Source of the DNA: Tanypteryx hageni
Lineage: Eukaryota > Arthropoda > Insecta > Odonata > Petaluridae
DNA length: 64,000 bases
Assembly (NCBI GenBank): GCA_028673005.1
Contig: CM054112.1
Span: forward strand, 189,197,144-189,261,143
Direction of reading: 5' to 3'
Within the stretch, counting starts at the first letter, position 1. Each line of letters opens with the position of its first letter. The position numbers and the translations under genes were made by a program. Below, piece after piece: positions 22,254-34,865 of the stretch. Under the pieces are notes generated by a model, which worked only from the letters and a program-made list of their open reading frames with translations, did no database searches and was not told the origin of the DNA.

Positions 22254-23399
22254 AAATCTGTAATAAATATATTTCCATGTCGTTTTCTTTATGAGTCCAG
22301 TTACTCGGAAAATTCATAACCTCGCATCACAGTAATTTTGACTTATAAGGAAACAAGGTTCTTTTTATATGCTAAGGAATAAAATGAAAGGAGAGAGCTG
22401 ACTTGACGACCTTTTTAAATTATTGGACTGTAAACCTCGTTAAATATTTCACTTTAGTAGTAATTTTCTTCCGTCCTAATTACGTGAAATATAGGTACAC
22501 GCGCGCGCGTGATTTACGACCTGTCTGTATTTTATGGACCGATCGAATACACCTACTAGATTCGCCGTGTCGCCAATTTTACAAACGACTCCGCAATTAT
22601 TAGGTTTTTTTAACGTCGTTGTTAAAGGAGGCCAGCTTTTCCGCCGTCTGTTAGCTCGGACGTAAAAAGCTTCCTCGCGTAAAAATATTAATACGCCATT
22701 AAACGTTTCACGGCCCTCATTACGCGTAGTAAAGAGATAAACCGCACCTGCCATCTTTCTCCTTATTTCTCGGGGCGATCGTGCGATGCCGAGACCTCAC
22801 ACGAGGGACAAGGAGAAGATGGAGGAGAGGAAGGAAGGGATGAGGAGGAATGGTAGGTAGTCACAGTGACCGTAAAAAACTGGAAAAGCGCTGAAGGTGA
22901 ATGCGAATGGGGTGAGCCTATTTCGACCTCTCGAAATTTCGCGAGGGCAAAGTCGTGGAGATGGGAGTCGGGAGAAGCGTGTAACGCTTTCCGATGGACG
23001 AAAGCGATGATTAGGCTCCGTAATGTGGGAGGGGTAATTATAAGGTGGGCGCATTCATCTCCCCGATGGGGATGTAAAGGAAGCGAAGAGTGGCGGTGGC
23101 CCTCTCTATCTGAAGGAGGAAAAAAAAAGAAAAAATTTTTCGGCCGATTACCTTATAGAGGAGACACTATGGTTTTTTTCAGCCCATCGTTCCGCGTCAT
23201 CCCTCAGCTGGCCCCAGGCAGTCTGGGACGCAGGATGCGGGCTGTCTCGCTCACCTCCCTCTCCCGACCCTCGCCCCCTCCTCAACCATTCCCCCTTTTC
23301 CTACCTCCCTCTCACTTCCTCCCTCTACCCAACCCGTTCAAACCCCCTTTAGCACCCAACTGTTGCAGTCACCATCCTTACATCCTTCCTTTTCATATC
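22254..23399. other. non-coding DNA, nothing recognised
   Basis: A CGCGCGCG run lies at about 22500. A long frame at 22866-23819 changes composition abruptly (basic and Trp-rich, then Pro-rich, then Cys-rich) and has no domain, so I read it as chance. Confidence 0.4.
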
Positions 23400-23615
23400 C
23401 CACCCAAACCTGCTGCCTGCCTCTTTGTGTGTGTGTGTGCTACCGCTTGTCGCTTTATTCCCTCGCTCACTCACGCACGCGTACACGCCGTAACGCAGCT
23501 ACTTCCCCTCCTCCGAAACGTCCAGGATTTCCGCCCACGGCTTAACCCCGATAAAAAAAAATTCGCTCCTCACCCCAACTGCTTGTGGCTGTGTGTGTCT
23601 GTGTACACCCACAAC
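23400..23615. repeat. GT/CT simple-repeat patches
   Basis: A (GT)n run of about 12 bases at 23425-23437 and a second GTGTGTCTGTG run near 23590 lie in C/T-rich DNA. Confidence 0.6.
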
Positions 23616-25473
23616 GAGGCTTGCGCATGTCTACGTGGGAACTGTTTTTGGGTTGGGTTCTTTTTTAATGCCATTGGTGGTCGGACCGTTTGTGAGCGTC
23701 TTACGTGCGCGTGTGATCTTTTTAAAGCCCCTTCTTTTGTTTCTTTTCGCGATCCGGGTTGGTCGGAGAGTGATGAGGGGGATAAAGACCTTGTCGCTCT
23801 GGTTTACTTGCGAAAGTGAGCCGAATGTCACGGGACGGTTTTATTTGGAAGGCGTGCATATATCATCGCGACGGAAAGAAAGCTCTCCAAATTTTCGTTT
23901 TAATTACGCCCATCGCGAGTCGCCGTCACGCCTCTTTTCCTAATGGGTTTAGTTAAATTTTACGGCCATCTCATTATTTCGATTGTTACGACTCGGGGAT
24001 AGGTGTGGTGTTTTATGTTTTATGTTCGCAATAATTGGTCGCATCGATTAAACCGGACCCTTTAATCGAGGCGCCCGGGGCAGAGGAAGAGACCGATTTT
24101 CCTCGTTTCGGAAAAGCGCGCAATTATCCAATTTTCTCGAAAAGTTGTTTGGATGCGTCAACCCGGAGCTGTCGCCCAACAAAGCTACGATTTCCGCATT
24201 ATTTCCCCCGAAACACTATAATTTTATCAACCGGATCCTAATGGAAGAAAACTATTGCTCGAAAAATCTCTAATTTGGAGACGAGCGCGATGGAGGTCAA
24301 CTTCGCCATGTAATGAATGCGGTCGCGTAATTTAATTGCATTACGCCGCAGGAATCCGAAGCTGTTAATGAGTGGTTCCAAAATCGTGAAAATCTGATTA
24401 CGGAGGTATTGAATCAAATGGTTGCGTGGTAACTTCTCTCCCGAAATATCAAAAACATTTTCTTGAAAACTGGAAAATACGAGCGCGATTAATTTAGCGC
24501 TAAGTGGCGTATAATCAACCCTCAGACGAAAAGGTCGCTTCACCTGCAAATAACCGATTAAATGCTTCCCCGACGTTGTTTTCATAATCGCTCCTCCAAA
24601 TCGATCAGGAATTGACCATCTCATCAAACTTGCACGGATAATTTCTCATTTCCGGGCGGTCATCCTTTCTTCGAATTATCAAACCTTTCCGGGCCCCGCG
24701 GACCGTGTAACTAATGCAATAAAATAACCTCTCCTTTGGAGAGAGATTGTTTCATTTTCTCGATGCGACAAGTGTACACGCTTGCCACAAGTAAACGAGT
24801 ACTAGAAGGGCAGTCACTTGCGAAACACTCTTTATATGCACCGCGGTGGTTATGGGGGAGAGGGGGGGAGAGATAGAGAATGGGAAGTAATTAGCGACGC
24901 CCCTTGCGCAAATTAATTCGGTACTGCCCGCCGGGGTGATTAACAGCGGTTGCCGCTGCAACTGCGGCGGAAGGCGCAGGTGCATGGCTTTAGAGGTCGC
25001 CATATCTCTCTCTCCTTTTCCCTTCCGATGTTTTTATTATCTCCCTCTCTTCCTCCGAGAGAGAGAGAGGTGGACCCTGGTACCGTACGTAGCGGAAAAG
25101 AAAGACAATAACGCTCACGAGGAATGCATCGTGGCCTTTATGGCGCGAGGATGGAAAGCGTCGTTGGGTCACGCACGCTCTATGCCAGAGGCGGTGCACG
25201 AAACCGTCGACGATGCAAGAGGAATGGCTCCGAAAAAACCCCACTTCTGCCGTTTTATGATGCATACAGTTCCTACGATAGACTTTAGACGACCACTTTT
25301 CTCAATCTCCATGTCTAGTCTTGGCTCCCGGATGCCGCGTTATTGAGGAATGGAGAGGTAAGACAATCGGAAAAAAGAAGAGGGTCGAGGAGAGAGATGT
25401 TCGATCCCGCGACCTCTCGTTTGAGATTCAAAACCGATGGCGAGCTTATCTAAAGATCGGGGGAGTCCTGCCG
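23616..25473. other. non-coding DNA, one unassigned minus-strand frame
   Basis: The minus-strand frame at 24238-24627 (129 codons) has ordinary amino-acid composition but no recognised motif, no flanking splice signals I trust, and no homologous copy here. Short GA/CT runs occur at 24860-24880 and 25050-25070. Confidence 0.35.
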
Positions 25474-25737
25474 TTACTGGATGGAAGAGGATGTGGGAGT
25501 TGCAATTTCTTCGGAAATTCGCAATGTAACGGATTGTGACAATAAATCAAAATTTATCATCGAACCTTGAGCGTTGCCTTCTTCTTGTCCATTGCTGTTG
25601 GTAAATAGTTCGACTAGTTTTTCTGCTGTCTCTTTCCTTGTTTTCGCGATCGTGTCTAATTGAGCTTCGATGAATCTCAAGTGTTCGATGTTGTTTTGCA
25701 ATAAAGTCAAGGATTTGTCGTCATTTATTTGAGGTAT
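25474..25737 (-). CDS. coding-like fragment with a coiled-coil stretch, unidentified
   Basis: The minus-strand frame reads PQINDDKS, then LTLLQNNIEHLRFIEAQLD, then a Lys/Glu/Ala-rich heptad-like stretch (KTRKETAEKLVELF), then NSNGQEEG, and ends at a stop near 25474. Its composition is far more protein-like than that of neighbouring frames. It has no ATG at its start, since an in-frame stop lies just upstream (about 25738-25740). I see no adjacent AG acceptor, so an ordinary internal exon is doubtful. It could be a decayed gene fragment, a retrocopy, an exon with an unusual boundary, or chance. No function is assigned. Confidence 0.25.
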   Translation of the reverse strand: MPQINDDKSLTLLQNNIEHLRFIEAQLDTIAKTRKETAEKLVELFTNSNGQEEGNAQGSMINFDLLSQSVTLRISEEIATPTSSSIQ

Positions 25738-28169
25738 GCGTTAATTCATCTTCATCCTTATGAAATGTCCTGAGGCTCTAATTGGTTTATTGGCCAATTT
25801 AGACGCAGAAGAAACCGGATTTCATGAAAATATAGAAATTGGTCTTTTTATTCGTGTATCCATTCATTTCGTCACCTTTTTAACACGCACAGTTCGTTGT
25901 TGTTTTTGAATTATTTGTCCAATATTCATAATTTTTTCAGTATTTAACCAGCCCATTACTCGCAAATTCAGTTTTCGCGCACCTTATTAAGGCGTGGCGT
26001 ATAATTGGTCCTAATTTTCTGGGAAAAAACGAGCGACGCGCTAAGAAAATTGCTAATCAAGGCGTCACGCGAAAGCGTGACCTCGATCGGAATTCCGAAT
26101 AACCCTTCCTCAAATTTTCGAGTGGCTGGAAGACGGCAACAAGCCGCCGTGTTTTATTTATCGCTCGGGTAACGAGGGCGGCCATTTCTACCCCCTCTAC
26201 TTAACCGGCTCCTCCTCCCGTCTCCCTTTTCCTCACGAGTCTAATCTGTATTCACAGACCACGAATTCCTAAAGCAATCACGCCTCTCTCTCTTCCCTTC
26301 TTCTCCAAAACGCTCCCATTGCAACCTGCGATGTGCCTCGGGAGGACTCAAGGGAAAAACCATCGCATCAACGTCGTACGTTAGGCGTTCGTCTGGCGAC
26401 CATGCGCAGTCGTTTGTAATCGTCGAAGGACTGCTCTTTCTTTCTCTCTTTCTCCCTTTCTGTATTTATTTCCGTCCCACGTGATGAAGGTCTCCGTTTG
26501 GGGAAAAACGGTGGATGGAGTTAATGGAAGAGAAGGAATTCTTTCTCGGATTCCCACGCCACAAATAATTAACGCTCCAGCCCGTCGTTCTTTTTTTTAA
26601 TGAAAGACGAAATAACCGCGTTTCCGGCGGTTTCTTTTTTCCTGCCACTCTTTCTTTATCCGCTGGTTAACGCAATTGCGGCGTTGAGGCGGCTTCTGCC
26701 ACTACCGTGGGTGTTGGTTTTGCGGCGCTGCCTGCCGTGATGCACCGGTTCTGATGCAGTTAACGAAGGATAGGGATGCTGCCGCTTGGCGATTGTGGGT
26801 TGGGAAGAGATTAAAAAAAAACGACTTGTCGCGCGTTCTAGGTGTTCTGGTTGTAGGGAATCCGGCAGTTTGTAGAATTTCTGAGAATTCCCTTTTCTCG
26901 CTCGACTAACTACCTCTCTGTAAAAAAATACGGAGTATAATACCCTTCGAGATACGCGACAAGAATTTTCGCATGCTCCGCATTTTATCAGTGACTTGTT
27001 TTTTATTTATATGGACTATTTTTTGTTTGGGTTTTTTTTTAATGGTTGCTACCAGGTTGTTTGGCGTGTTCGAGACCTGTTCTTCCTGATCTATTTTCTT
27101 ATCTTCCGATTTTTGACCGCGAAATGTTGATGGTCGATTTGAGGTAAAGGACCTTTAAAAAAGGAAAGAGACCGATTTTTTCTATCCTCGGCCGAATTCC
27201 CACGCGGCGGTCAGAGGTAAAAACGTAACGCTCGCGTTTAATATCTCGCTGTGGGAAAATTTTCCATAGTCTCGCACGCTCCACGCCTCTCTCACTCTGA
27301 AGTCCGTTTTATGTTGCCTCCTTCGTTGTTAAGTTAGGAAGATTACAGGCTTTAAGAGTACTGCTTCCTCGAGGAGAGATAGAGTCAAAGAGATAGTGGA
27401 TAGCGAGATTTTTTTATCGTGCGGATCTGCGAATGAAACATGCCAGAGGGATTGGCTTTAACCATTTTACTTCCCTAGAAAGGTTTGAGCTTGCTACTGA
27501 AATGCTACTTAACGCACAATATTTGTTTCCAAAATTGTGTAAATGTAGGAATGGTAATAGCTTGTCAGTATGTAGTAAGTAGTAATACTCTCCGATATTT
27601 TTTGGAACTGTTGATTCTCGCCGAAAGATATGCATTATCATATACGTAATCCTACGTACACTTCAGTGAGTTTGGCTCTCCATCTTATTAGAATGACGTT
27701 GGTTAGATTTAGATACGCATTTATACGTAACATATCATGCGTCGTTGATTGAAAGATAGGTGGAGAAATCTATCGATTGCCAATCATCGCTGATCATCAT
27801 CTGCCTGGAAATATCATCTGATTTTTTATGAAGGATTTTTCGTTTAGATAGTTTTGTTGTAAAAGTGAATATCTCTCGGAGTAAAGAATACGGAAGCAGA
27901 AGCACTCTTTCCACGCTGATTTCTTTCGAGAGTCGTCCTTATCTAGGAAAGCTCGATCGTATTGTTCGCTCAGAGGTCAGCCCTTATCGCTATCGACACA
28001 GCGTCGGTTTAACTTAATCTCCGCATGTCTTTAATTTTTATTTTTTTAGAAAGCGAGTCTCGAACTAGTCCTTTCGTCACCGACTTTGTTATCGTCTCCC
28101 GTGACCCAGTTGAAAATAAACTGCGAGCGAAGACTTTCCATTGTTTTATCGCGATCCGGGTGACTAATC
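25738..28169. other. non-coding DNA, nothing recognised
   Basis: Short C/T-rich patch at 26190-26330. Otherwise mixed to AT-rich. Frames under 80 codons only. Confidence 0.4.
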
Positions 28170-28470
28170 TCCGCCGAATGTCGCCCTCCTTGGACTACTC
28201 CGTCGCTCGCGCTGCATTCGTCGACGTCTCCGCGACGCCGTGGTGGTGGTCGCGAAGCTCTTTCGTCGCTGGCGGAAGAGCCGTGTGGCAAGGACGCGGG
28301 CGCAACGACCAATGGGGAGAGAGGGAGGCCTCTGCGTCACCGCGACCTTCATTTCCCTGCGTACCCGATTCACGCTCCCTTTCGATCGGGTAGGTCGATC
28401 CGCGAGCCTCTCCGCCGCCGACGCCTCGGCCCGGGAAATTAAACGAAGCGAGAGAGTCTCGGAAGCGATT
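28170..28470. promoter_or_regulatory. CpG-dense, GC-rich block
   Basis: This is one of the most CG-rich stretches outside the host exon and includes a CCAAT core (GACCAATGGGG near 28308-28318). Overlapping frames on both strands are Arg/Ser/Ala-rich and look compositional. It could be a promoter, enhancer or unspliced 5' exon. Nothing in the sequence settles it. Confidence 0.2.
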
Positions 28471-29499
28471 CTGATAGGAAAGAGATTTTTGCACGTTTTC
28501 CAGCGCCCCAAGGTTTTTTTCCTTATGGTTCCGCGACTTTTTTTCGGGCCGGGCGTGATGCCGGAATCGAAATTTGCCAGCCATTTGCGAGAACTGACGA
28601 TTTTTCATGGATCATACCAGGGGCGCTCTTTGCAGCGATTTCAGTATAACATTTATCGGCGAAAATTAGAAATAGACATAAAACAATTATTGTAATTTCC
28701 ATTGACATTACAGTGGTTGTTTTTACTTCTATTATGGAATCTTCCCAAGTGGAGTTTGTTAAAAATTAAAAATATCGTTCGTAAATGCAGTAGATCCTTT
28801 ACGATTTTAACGGCAATGGATGACGGAAAAAAGTCGAATTTTATAAATTAAAAACAAAAAATTTTGTAATAAAGGAGCAGAAGTAAATTTTTTATTCGAG
28901 TCGATAATCCGCCTTGGAGAAATTCAGCTTCGGTTCCGCCGCTACTCAAAAGTGCACCCTCGCCAGGAAAGCGTACATTTCCTAGATTTACGGCGTTTTC
29001 TGAACGGGAAACAATCGAGGCAGCCTTAAAACTTTATATTGAAATCGTAAAATATTCAGCGCACAGTGGAGGTTTTATTAAAGTATCCACTAAAATGTGC
29101 ATCATGGGTTACGCCCGATTTGGTATTATTTACAGTCGAGTTTTTTCGCTGCGATAAAAATGTTTCGATACGATACGATGTCCGTTTTATTACGCGAGGA
29201 AAAAAATCGTAAATCTCCGCATTATAGGGAGAGCGTGATAACGATTTAAACCGTTTAAGCCGCCGAAAACATTTTATGCTCCCTCCGCGAAAAAATAATA
29301 TTAATAAGAACCGCCTGTCTGCCGGTAGAACGCGGGTCCACCAAGGTCGCGTGAGTTGTTTCTTAGGGAAATCATTGTCAATTCTGTCGCGAAGCGAAAT
29401 TTATAGTCTCTTTCGAAAGCACATTCGTCGCTCGCGGATGTAAACAGTTCTTAATCTCAAAACGCCCGCACCCACTCCGACAATTGTTTGCATTGTACA
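28471..29499. other. non-coding DNA, AT-rich after 28.6 kb
   Basis: No coding block or repeat copy recognised. Confidence 0.4.
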
Positions 29500-29600
29500 T
29501 GCACGCACGCACACAAACGCGCGCACGCACACACACACATATACATACACACACACACACACACACAGACACACACACACAGACACACACACACACATAC
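29500..29600. repeat. (CA)n microsatellite, interrupted
   Basis: CACACA runs broken by GACACAC and ATATACAT. They give the Cys-Val and Thr-His frames on the two strands. Not coding. Confidence 0.95.
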
Positions 29601-30313
29601 AGGTATTTCTAAGCATGTTTGTATATATATGCCTCATTTATATGTCTTCCTACCTTTTACTTTTCTAAAGAGCCAGCATAACTCACGAGGACACTGCTAT
29701 TCGCGATTTTCCCCTTCCCCTAGAGACAAGAAACAAAATCGGATAAAGTGTTTAAGCGGCCACCCTCTCTCTCTCTCTCTCCGCGGGACGTGTCAAGGAC
29801 CATTCGGGATGAATATATCGCGGCGGTCACCGACAAAAACGTAAAAGAGAATGAAAGAAAAAAACGCGCGCATGGACCACGTACGACGAATCGCAATCCG
29901 GACTCTCTCTCTCTCTCTCTTGTCCTTCCTGTTGGTTGGAGGAATCACACAAGAAATCTCTCGCGGATATAAAAGCTGCAGATAAGATGGTGGGACCGTC
30001 CGATGTTGTGATCGGGGGATGGAAGAGGGGGGGGAGGGATAAGGTGACGTGATAGAGAGGGGAAGCGGAGTCGAAATATTTCTCTCCTCGGTTGCTGCCG
30101 AGACGAACGGGAACCTTATGATCCGAGGAAGTTTGCTTTCGAGGGGAATTGAGGTGGAGAAAGGGATAGAGGGAGAGAGAGGTGAAGGGGTAGGAAGGGA
30201 GTCTTTTGAAGGGCGACAGTGTCGTAGCACAAGGTCGCCTCGCACGCAAAAGGCAACTTTGTCTTGTCTTTTTTTGCTATTTACCCCTTCTTCCCTTCCT
30301 TTCCTACCGCGTT
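29601..30313. other. non-coding DNA with CT and GA microsatellites
   Basis: (CT)n runs at about 29765-29782 and 29904-29921 are followed by a G/A-rich stretch at 30010-30200. Long frames on both strands follow from this. Confidence 0.45.
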
Positions 30314-30388
30314 AGATACCAGCCTTTTCCCCCCTTTCCTTCGTCCTCTTTAGATTCCAGCTTTTTCCCCCTTTCCTTCGTCCTCTTT
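30314..30388 (+). repeat. two-copy tandem repeat of 37-38 bp
   Basis: Unit 30314-30351 and unit 30352-30388 share AGAT.CCAGC.TTTTCCCC, then TTTCCTTCGTCCTCTTT, with a few substitutions and one indel. It is a recent local duplication in C/T-rich DNA. Confidence 0.85.
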
Positions 30389-30916
30389 AGATTCTTTTTT
30401 TTGTATACACATCCCGTGCTCCTATTCCATTACGGAAATCGCTCCTTCGTTTTTTTTTCATTCTCTCCGCGTTCAGGATCTTCCCCTCACGTTGTCCTCC
30501 TCGTAGTCTTTTTTATGGAATCCTCCCTCTTTCGAGAGGCGATGATATTATTTTTCGCGGTCGGTCTCTTAAGACTCCGGTAAAGCAATACTTGTGTTAT
30601 AGTCCGAGGGATGCGGTTCTCGTGAGAAAACGCTCGGCATTTTTTCGTCGTCGGGAATTTCCGCGCAATTAAAAATCCGGGTCCGTATATATATTTTTTA
30701 TGACGTTGTGAGAAGGTGGGAAAGTGGTCTTTTGGACAGGAGGAGGGTCTACGCCAACAGTTTCGGTTGTTTAGCGGACGTTGATCCGATTCCATTGGAG
30801 GCTAGAGATGTGTTTTGTTTTATAACTGCTTCTTGTTAGAATAAATTACAGAAGTGAAATCACGAAAGGAACCGCTATTAACGGACTTTTAAAGTTAAAA
30901 TCTTCCTTTTTTAGAC
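30389..30916. other. non-coding DNA
   Basis: T-rich at the left and mixed at the right. No gene recognised. Confidence 0.4.
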
Positions 30917-31080
30917 CAGCGTTACTGAAGCTTTTCGATAATACGGCCCACTTACGCCACGAAAATTATCCACGGCCCACCTGAACTACAAAAAATTTCC
31001 GCGGCTCACCTATTTATCGATACATATGTATATAAGCAGTAGAAAATTTATATTATTAACTAAAAGTAGCGACTGATTGG
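30917..31080 (+). mobile_element. possible hAT-type left end
   Basis: CAGCGTTACTGAAGCTTTTC begins a block in which CGGCCCAC, CGGCCCACC and CGGCTCACC recur. CAG-initial ends with CGGCCCAC-type motifs are common in hAT elements. I could not find the matching right terminus or a target duplication, so the extent is approximate. Confidence 0.3.
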
Positions 31081-31594
31081 AAAAACAAGCGATTTATTAA
31101 AATCTTTATTAGTTATTTAATACGTCTACATTTTACAAAATATTACATTTTCGCTATACTTTTGCGACAGTTTTTAAATGTTTATAATAAAAAACAAGTA
31201 ATGTTTATAAAAATATTTTTTTATAAATTTCTTTTATAAAAAATAGCAACATTTCGAGGTTGATATAAAATTTATTGGCAGTGAGAAATTTTCAACGTTT
31301 TAACAAACGGAAATTATTGTTGCCATTGCGACTGAATGGGTTGAATATATACATTTATAAATTTCGAAGTTAATGTATAAGCTATTAAAAAAAGGTTTCT
31401 TAACTTTTTTTAGACCATTGAAAATAAATGTTGCGTTAATTTGATTTTATCCATAAGGCGAGATCAGTATTTCTCTATTGAATTTCTCTTCTTGGCAAAT
31501 AATACTTTTAACCTCTGGAATGTGAGCAACATATAATTTTACGCATGAACAACTTCTTTGCGTAAACAAACGAACAGCAAAGCGTATATTATTG
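31081..31594. other. AT-rich non-coding DNA
   Basis: May be the interior of the element that starts at 30917. No open frame. Confidence 0.35.
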
Positions 31595-31671
31595 ACCGAT
31601 CGGCATGAATCGAACCTTTCTCATCTTCGACACGCGATTCTTTTACCGAATCGGGCCATCTAACGGTAGTC
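31595..31671 (-). repeat. tRNA-derived sequence (SINE head or tRNA pseudogene)
   Basis: On the minus strand TGGCCCGATTCGGTAA resembles a polymerase III A box. GGTTCGATTCATGCC, about 40 bases on, is a near-perfect B box. The outer ends (ACCG and CGGT) can pair partly like an acceptor stem. The D and anticodon arms do not fold properly, so it is not a functional tRNA. Confidence 0.45.
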
Positions 31672-34229
31672 TCCATAATTTCCGAACAAAAGACACGAGC
31701 GAAACGTTCCGTAGCGGCAGAATGAAAAAAAAACGCGTTTTGAAAGGCTAATGCCGACGTCTTATCGGTTCTGCTACAGACTCCGCTCCGCGGTCCCTTT
31801 CACGAGCCGCGCATCTCTCATCTCTCCGTCGAACACTTCCAATCGAATATTCCGCTAACAGACGTCTTTTCCCTCCGCGCGATGTCATACATTGTCCATT
31901 GTATTCCCCGCGGCCATATTTTCGTTCCCTCCTCACTCCATTGTTTCGCGTCGTGGGAAGCTCCTCCCCCACTCCAACTCCGCAACAACTCCCGCGATTA
32001 TAAAACACGCGCTTTGCTTTTTGCGGTAACCCTTCTCCGTTAAAAAAAATGGTTAAATGCTTTTGTGGAAGAGTTGAGTGAAGTTAGTGTTTGGTCCGAA
32101 GAGGATGGGAGAAGTATGGGATGCTAGAGAGATTGAGAGAGGGAATATAATTCCCATTGCGCGCGTTCAGTCACGAAGCACCGGAGACAAACGGTCGATT
32201 ATGTTGGAGAGAGAGAGGAGAGGAAACGAGAGGGGACAGTTCGCTATCTATCGATCTATCGAAACGGTTAAACGGACGGAAAAAACCAACGCCCTTTTTG
32301 CATCCTTCGACAATGGAAGGCTGAACCGCATCCTTGTAGTTTTTTCTTCGAATCATTCCGCGGGCTTGTAAAAAAATACTGATTTACCGACTGTGCATTT
32401 GTATGCCGCCGAGTATAAATTTGCTTTTTTATAAAAATTAAACAAATGAAGCCTATTATTCGCGTTGATGATGTGTAGGGGAACGCGCGACTGAGGCTAG
32501 CGGTCGAGTCTCAAAAAGCCAGACCTCGTCCCACTTTTGTTTTTTTTCCCGCACGTTCTTGAAAAAAAAATCACAGTAAGGTTCGACCTTTGTCTTGTCA
32601 TCGTGTCCATCGACTTTTTCCTATCTTTCAAAGTCGCGATTGTTCCCATTCAGCTAGGAGTTATAGCGCTATCAAGACAAGTAGAGGCATCAGCGGGATA
32701 AATAAATTATCGTTAGACGAATTAATTCAATTCAACACATTCTCTACACGTTTCATTTTTTAAATGGGAGAAAACAAAATCACCCGACGGTCACTTTATG
32801 AAAGTTTAGCAAACGATTTGCGGAGGCTGTGTACGGAATATTTAGGCCTAAATTTTAGAATCGGACATTTAATTTTGGCGCGAATGCGTCTAAAACGAGG
32901 CTTTTCATCGCTAGTATGTGGGGCATTGGATCCATTTAAACTGGCCAACCCATTCTTTTAGGTCCCGAAAACAGAGGCCATTTAAAACGCTTTAAAAAGC
33001 GGTGGCTTCTCAACGCGTCGTCGTCGTGTTCGAACTTTTCGTTTTAAATTTATCTCTTCAAATTGAAAATCGTTGGCGGCATTCGTCCAGACGATGGATA
33101 ATTCTTTCCGTTTCATCTCGTTCTCTCTCTTTCCGTTTTAGTTTATCATGCGTTTAAAGAAGACGGGTTATGGCGCACCGAGTCGGCTGCGAAGGCCTCG
33201 GACAGTTTTCAGTTTTTTTTTATTTTCGCCGTCCTGTAAAGAAACTCTTGCACCTTTTGCCCGTGTGGGATTTCCTTCCGTCTCTCGTTTCATCCGGTAC
33301 AACCGGGGATGAGTGAGAGTCAGGAGGGTAGAGCGCATTCCTTTCTCCTACCCCCACCTCCTTTCCGTCTCCCTCACCCCGTCTCTCTCTCTGCAAAACT
33401 CCCCCCTCCTTCCCATGACTCCCCATTTATCCGTCTGTTTCTCTCCGTATGGTCGATGTCCGCGCTGCCATATCGGAAAAAAATAGAAAAAAGCGAAGTC
33501 CGATTTCCGCCGTCGCTCATAACTTTTGATGTCTCCATCGTTGCCGTTCCCCTGCAGGTTTTTTTTCGAGCTATGCAAATCGTCGATAAATTCTCTCCGG
33601 GTGGTTTATTAGTCACCGCTCCTTTTTCTCTTTGCCAGGTTCCTGTCGTTTCGCTTTTCTCGAAGCCTCCCTAGGTTTCGCGATTCTTTCGATTTTCGAG
33701 GATATTATTTCCTTCTCTCTCCCTCACCTCGGCGCCGTAATGTTCGTTTTTAATAAAAAGGTTCTACCTTCCTCTGTTATGTTCTTCCCGTTTTAGGAGA
33801 TTTTTTGGCGTGCCCTTCCATTATCGTCTTAACCTCCGCTTATCTGAGCCTTTAACAAGGGGCCGCGAAACACCGACACACATTCTGGCAATTTTCCGGT
33901 GCCGGAGAAGCTTTAGTGCACCGCGAATGTCCTCACCCCATCTCTCACTCGTCTTGTAAAGGAAATGAGAAAAGAGAGAGGGAGTTCCTACAATAAAATT
34001 CGTTGTTTCACGAGAGACGGAGTGCCTGCGATTTTACGGTCTTGGGTTATTGAAAGCATATGATGATGATGACGACGAAGATAAAACGGGTGAAGTCTTC
34101 CCCGCCATTGGTGTAGGACGTTTAATTTCATGCTCTCTGCAGCGGGAGGAAGGAAAGAGGGTAAATGTCCCAACCTCACCTAATAAGGACCATAGTGGAC
34201 GGAAAACTGTTCTGAAAATCTCTACCTCT
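31672..34229. other. non-coding DNA, nothing recognised
   Basis: Mixed-composition DNA with scattered C/T-rich (33340-33420) and G/A-rich (32190-32235) patches. Frames up to about 120 codons change composition with these patches. A GATGATGATGACGACGA run lies near 34059-34075. Confidence 0.4.
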
Positions 34230-34865
34230 CTATCACTTTTTTACTCCGCCACCGTGTGCTCATCCTTATTCACTATTACTCAGCCCTGTGGTATTTCTCC
34301 CATGCACTCGTTCCCTCGTCTTTAATTCTTTCGCCCTGTCTCTTTCACCGCCCTTCTCTATTTCTCTCCCGCCTATCCCATGCTTCTAATCTTCCTGCCC
34401 TTGCGTCCCCCTCGTTCGCAAGCGCGTCTTCTCTCCCCCGAGTTTCCCCCCCTCGTCTCGAGTCTCCTCCCTTTCGGAGGACCAAGCAAAGAGCGGGTTT
34501 TCCTAACTAGTCCGAGACATATTTTTTATTCCTCTCTCTTTCTTACCCGACTGCCTCTCTCTCGTTACCTTTATTCTATCTTCTGCCCATCCCTACGTTT
34601 ATTCTTTCTCCTTTCCTTGTCTCCGCCACTCCGCTTTCTTCCACCCTCAATTCTCGAGCCACACTTGTTGCTCCTTCCCTTTCTACTCTACCTGTACCTG
34701 TCCGCGTGCCTTTTCTCCACCTCCTAATTTATCTCCTTTCTAATATATGCCTTCTTTCCCTTTCTACTCGCTCCGATCTCGTCATTCTTTTCTTTCCCCT
34801 TCTCTGTATCACTGCCCTTTTCCCTTCATATCCTCTTCTCTCTACCCATGCTTCTCTCTCTCTCT
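34230..34865 (+). repeat. CT-rich approach to the homopyrimidine block
   Basis: Increasingly pyrimidine-rich, irregular sequence. Ser/Leu/Pro/Phe-rich frames start here and run into the block. Confidence 0.6.

Noticed and set aside
22866..23819. 317-codon plus-strand frame
   Set aside because: Composition changes sharply along it, no domain is visible, and it crosses simple-repeat patches.
24238..24627. 129-codon minus-strand frame of ordinary composition
   Set aside because: No motif, no family I recognise and no supporting splice signals. The length is possible by chance in 64 kb, so it was not called.
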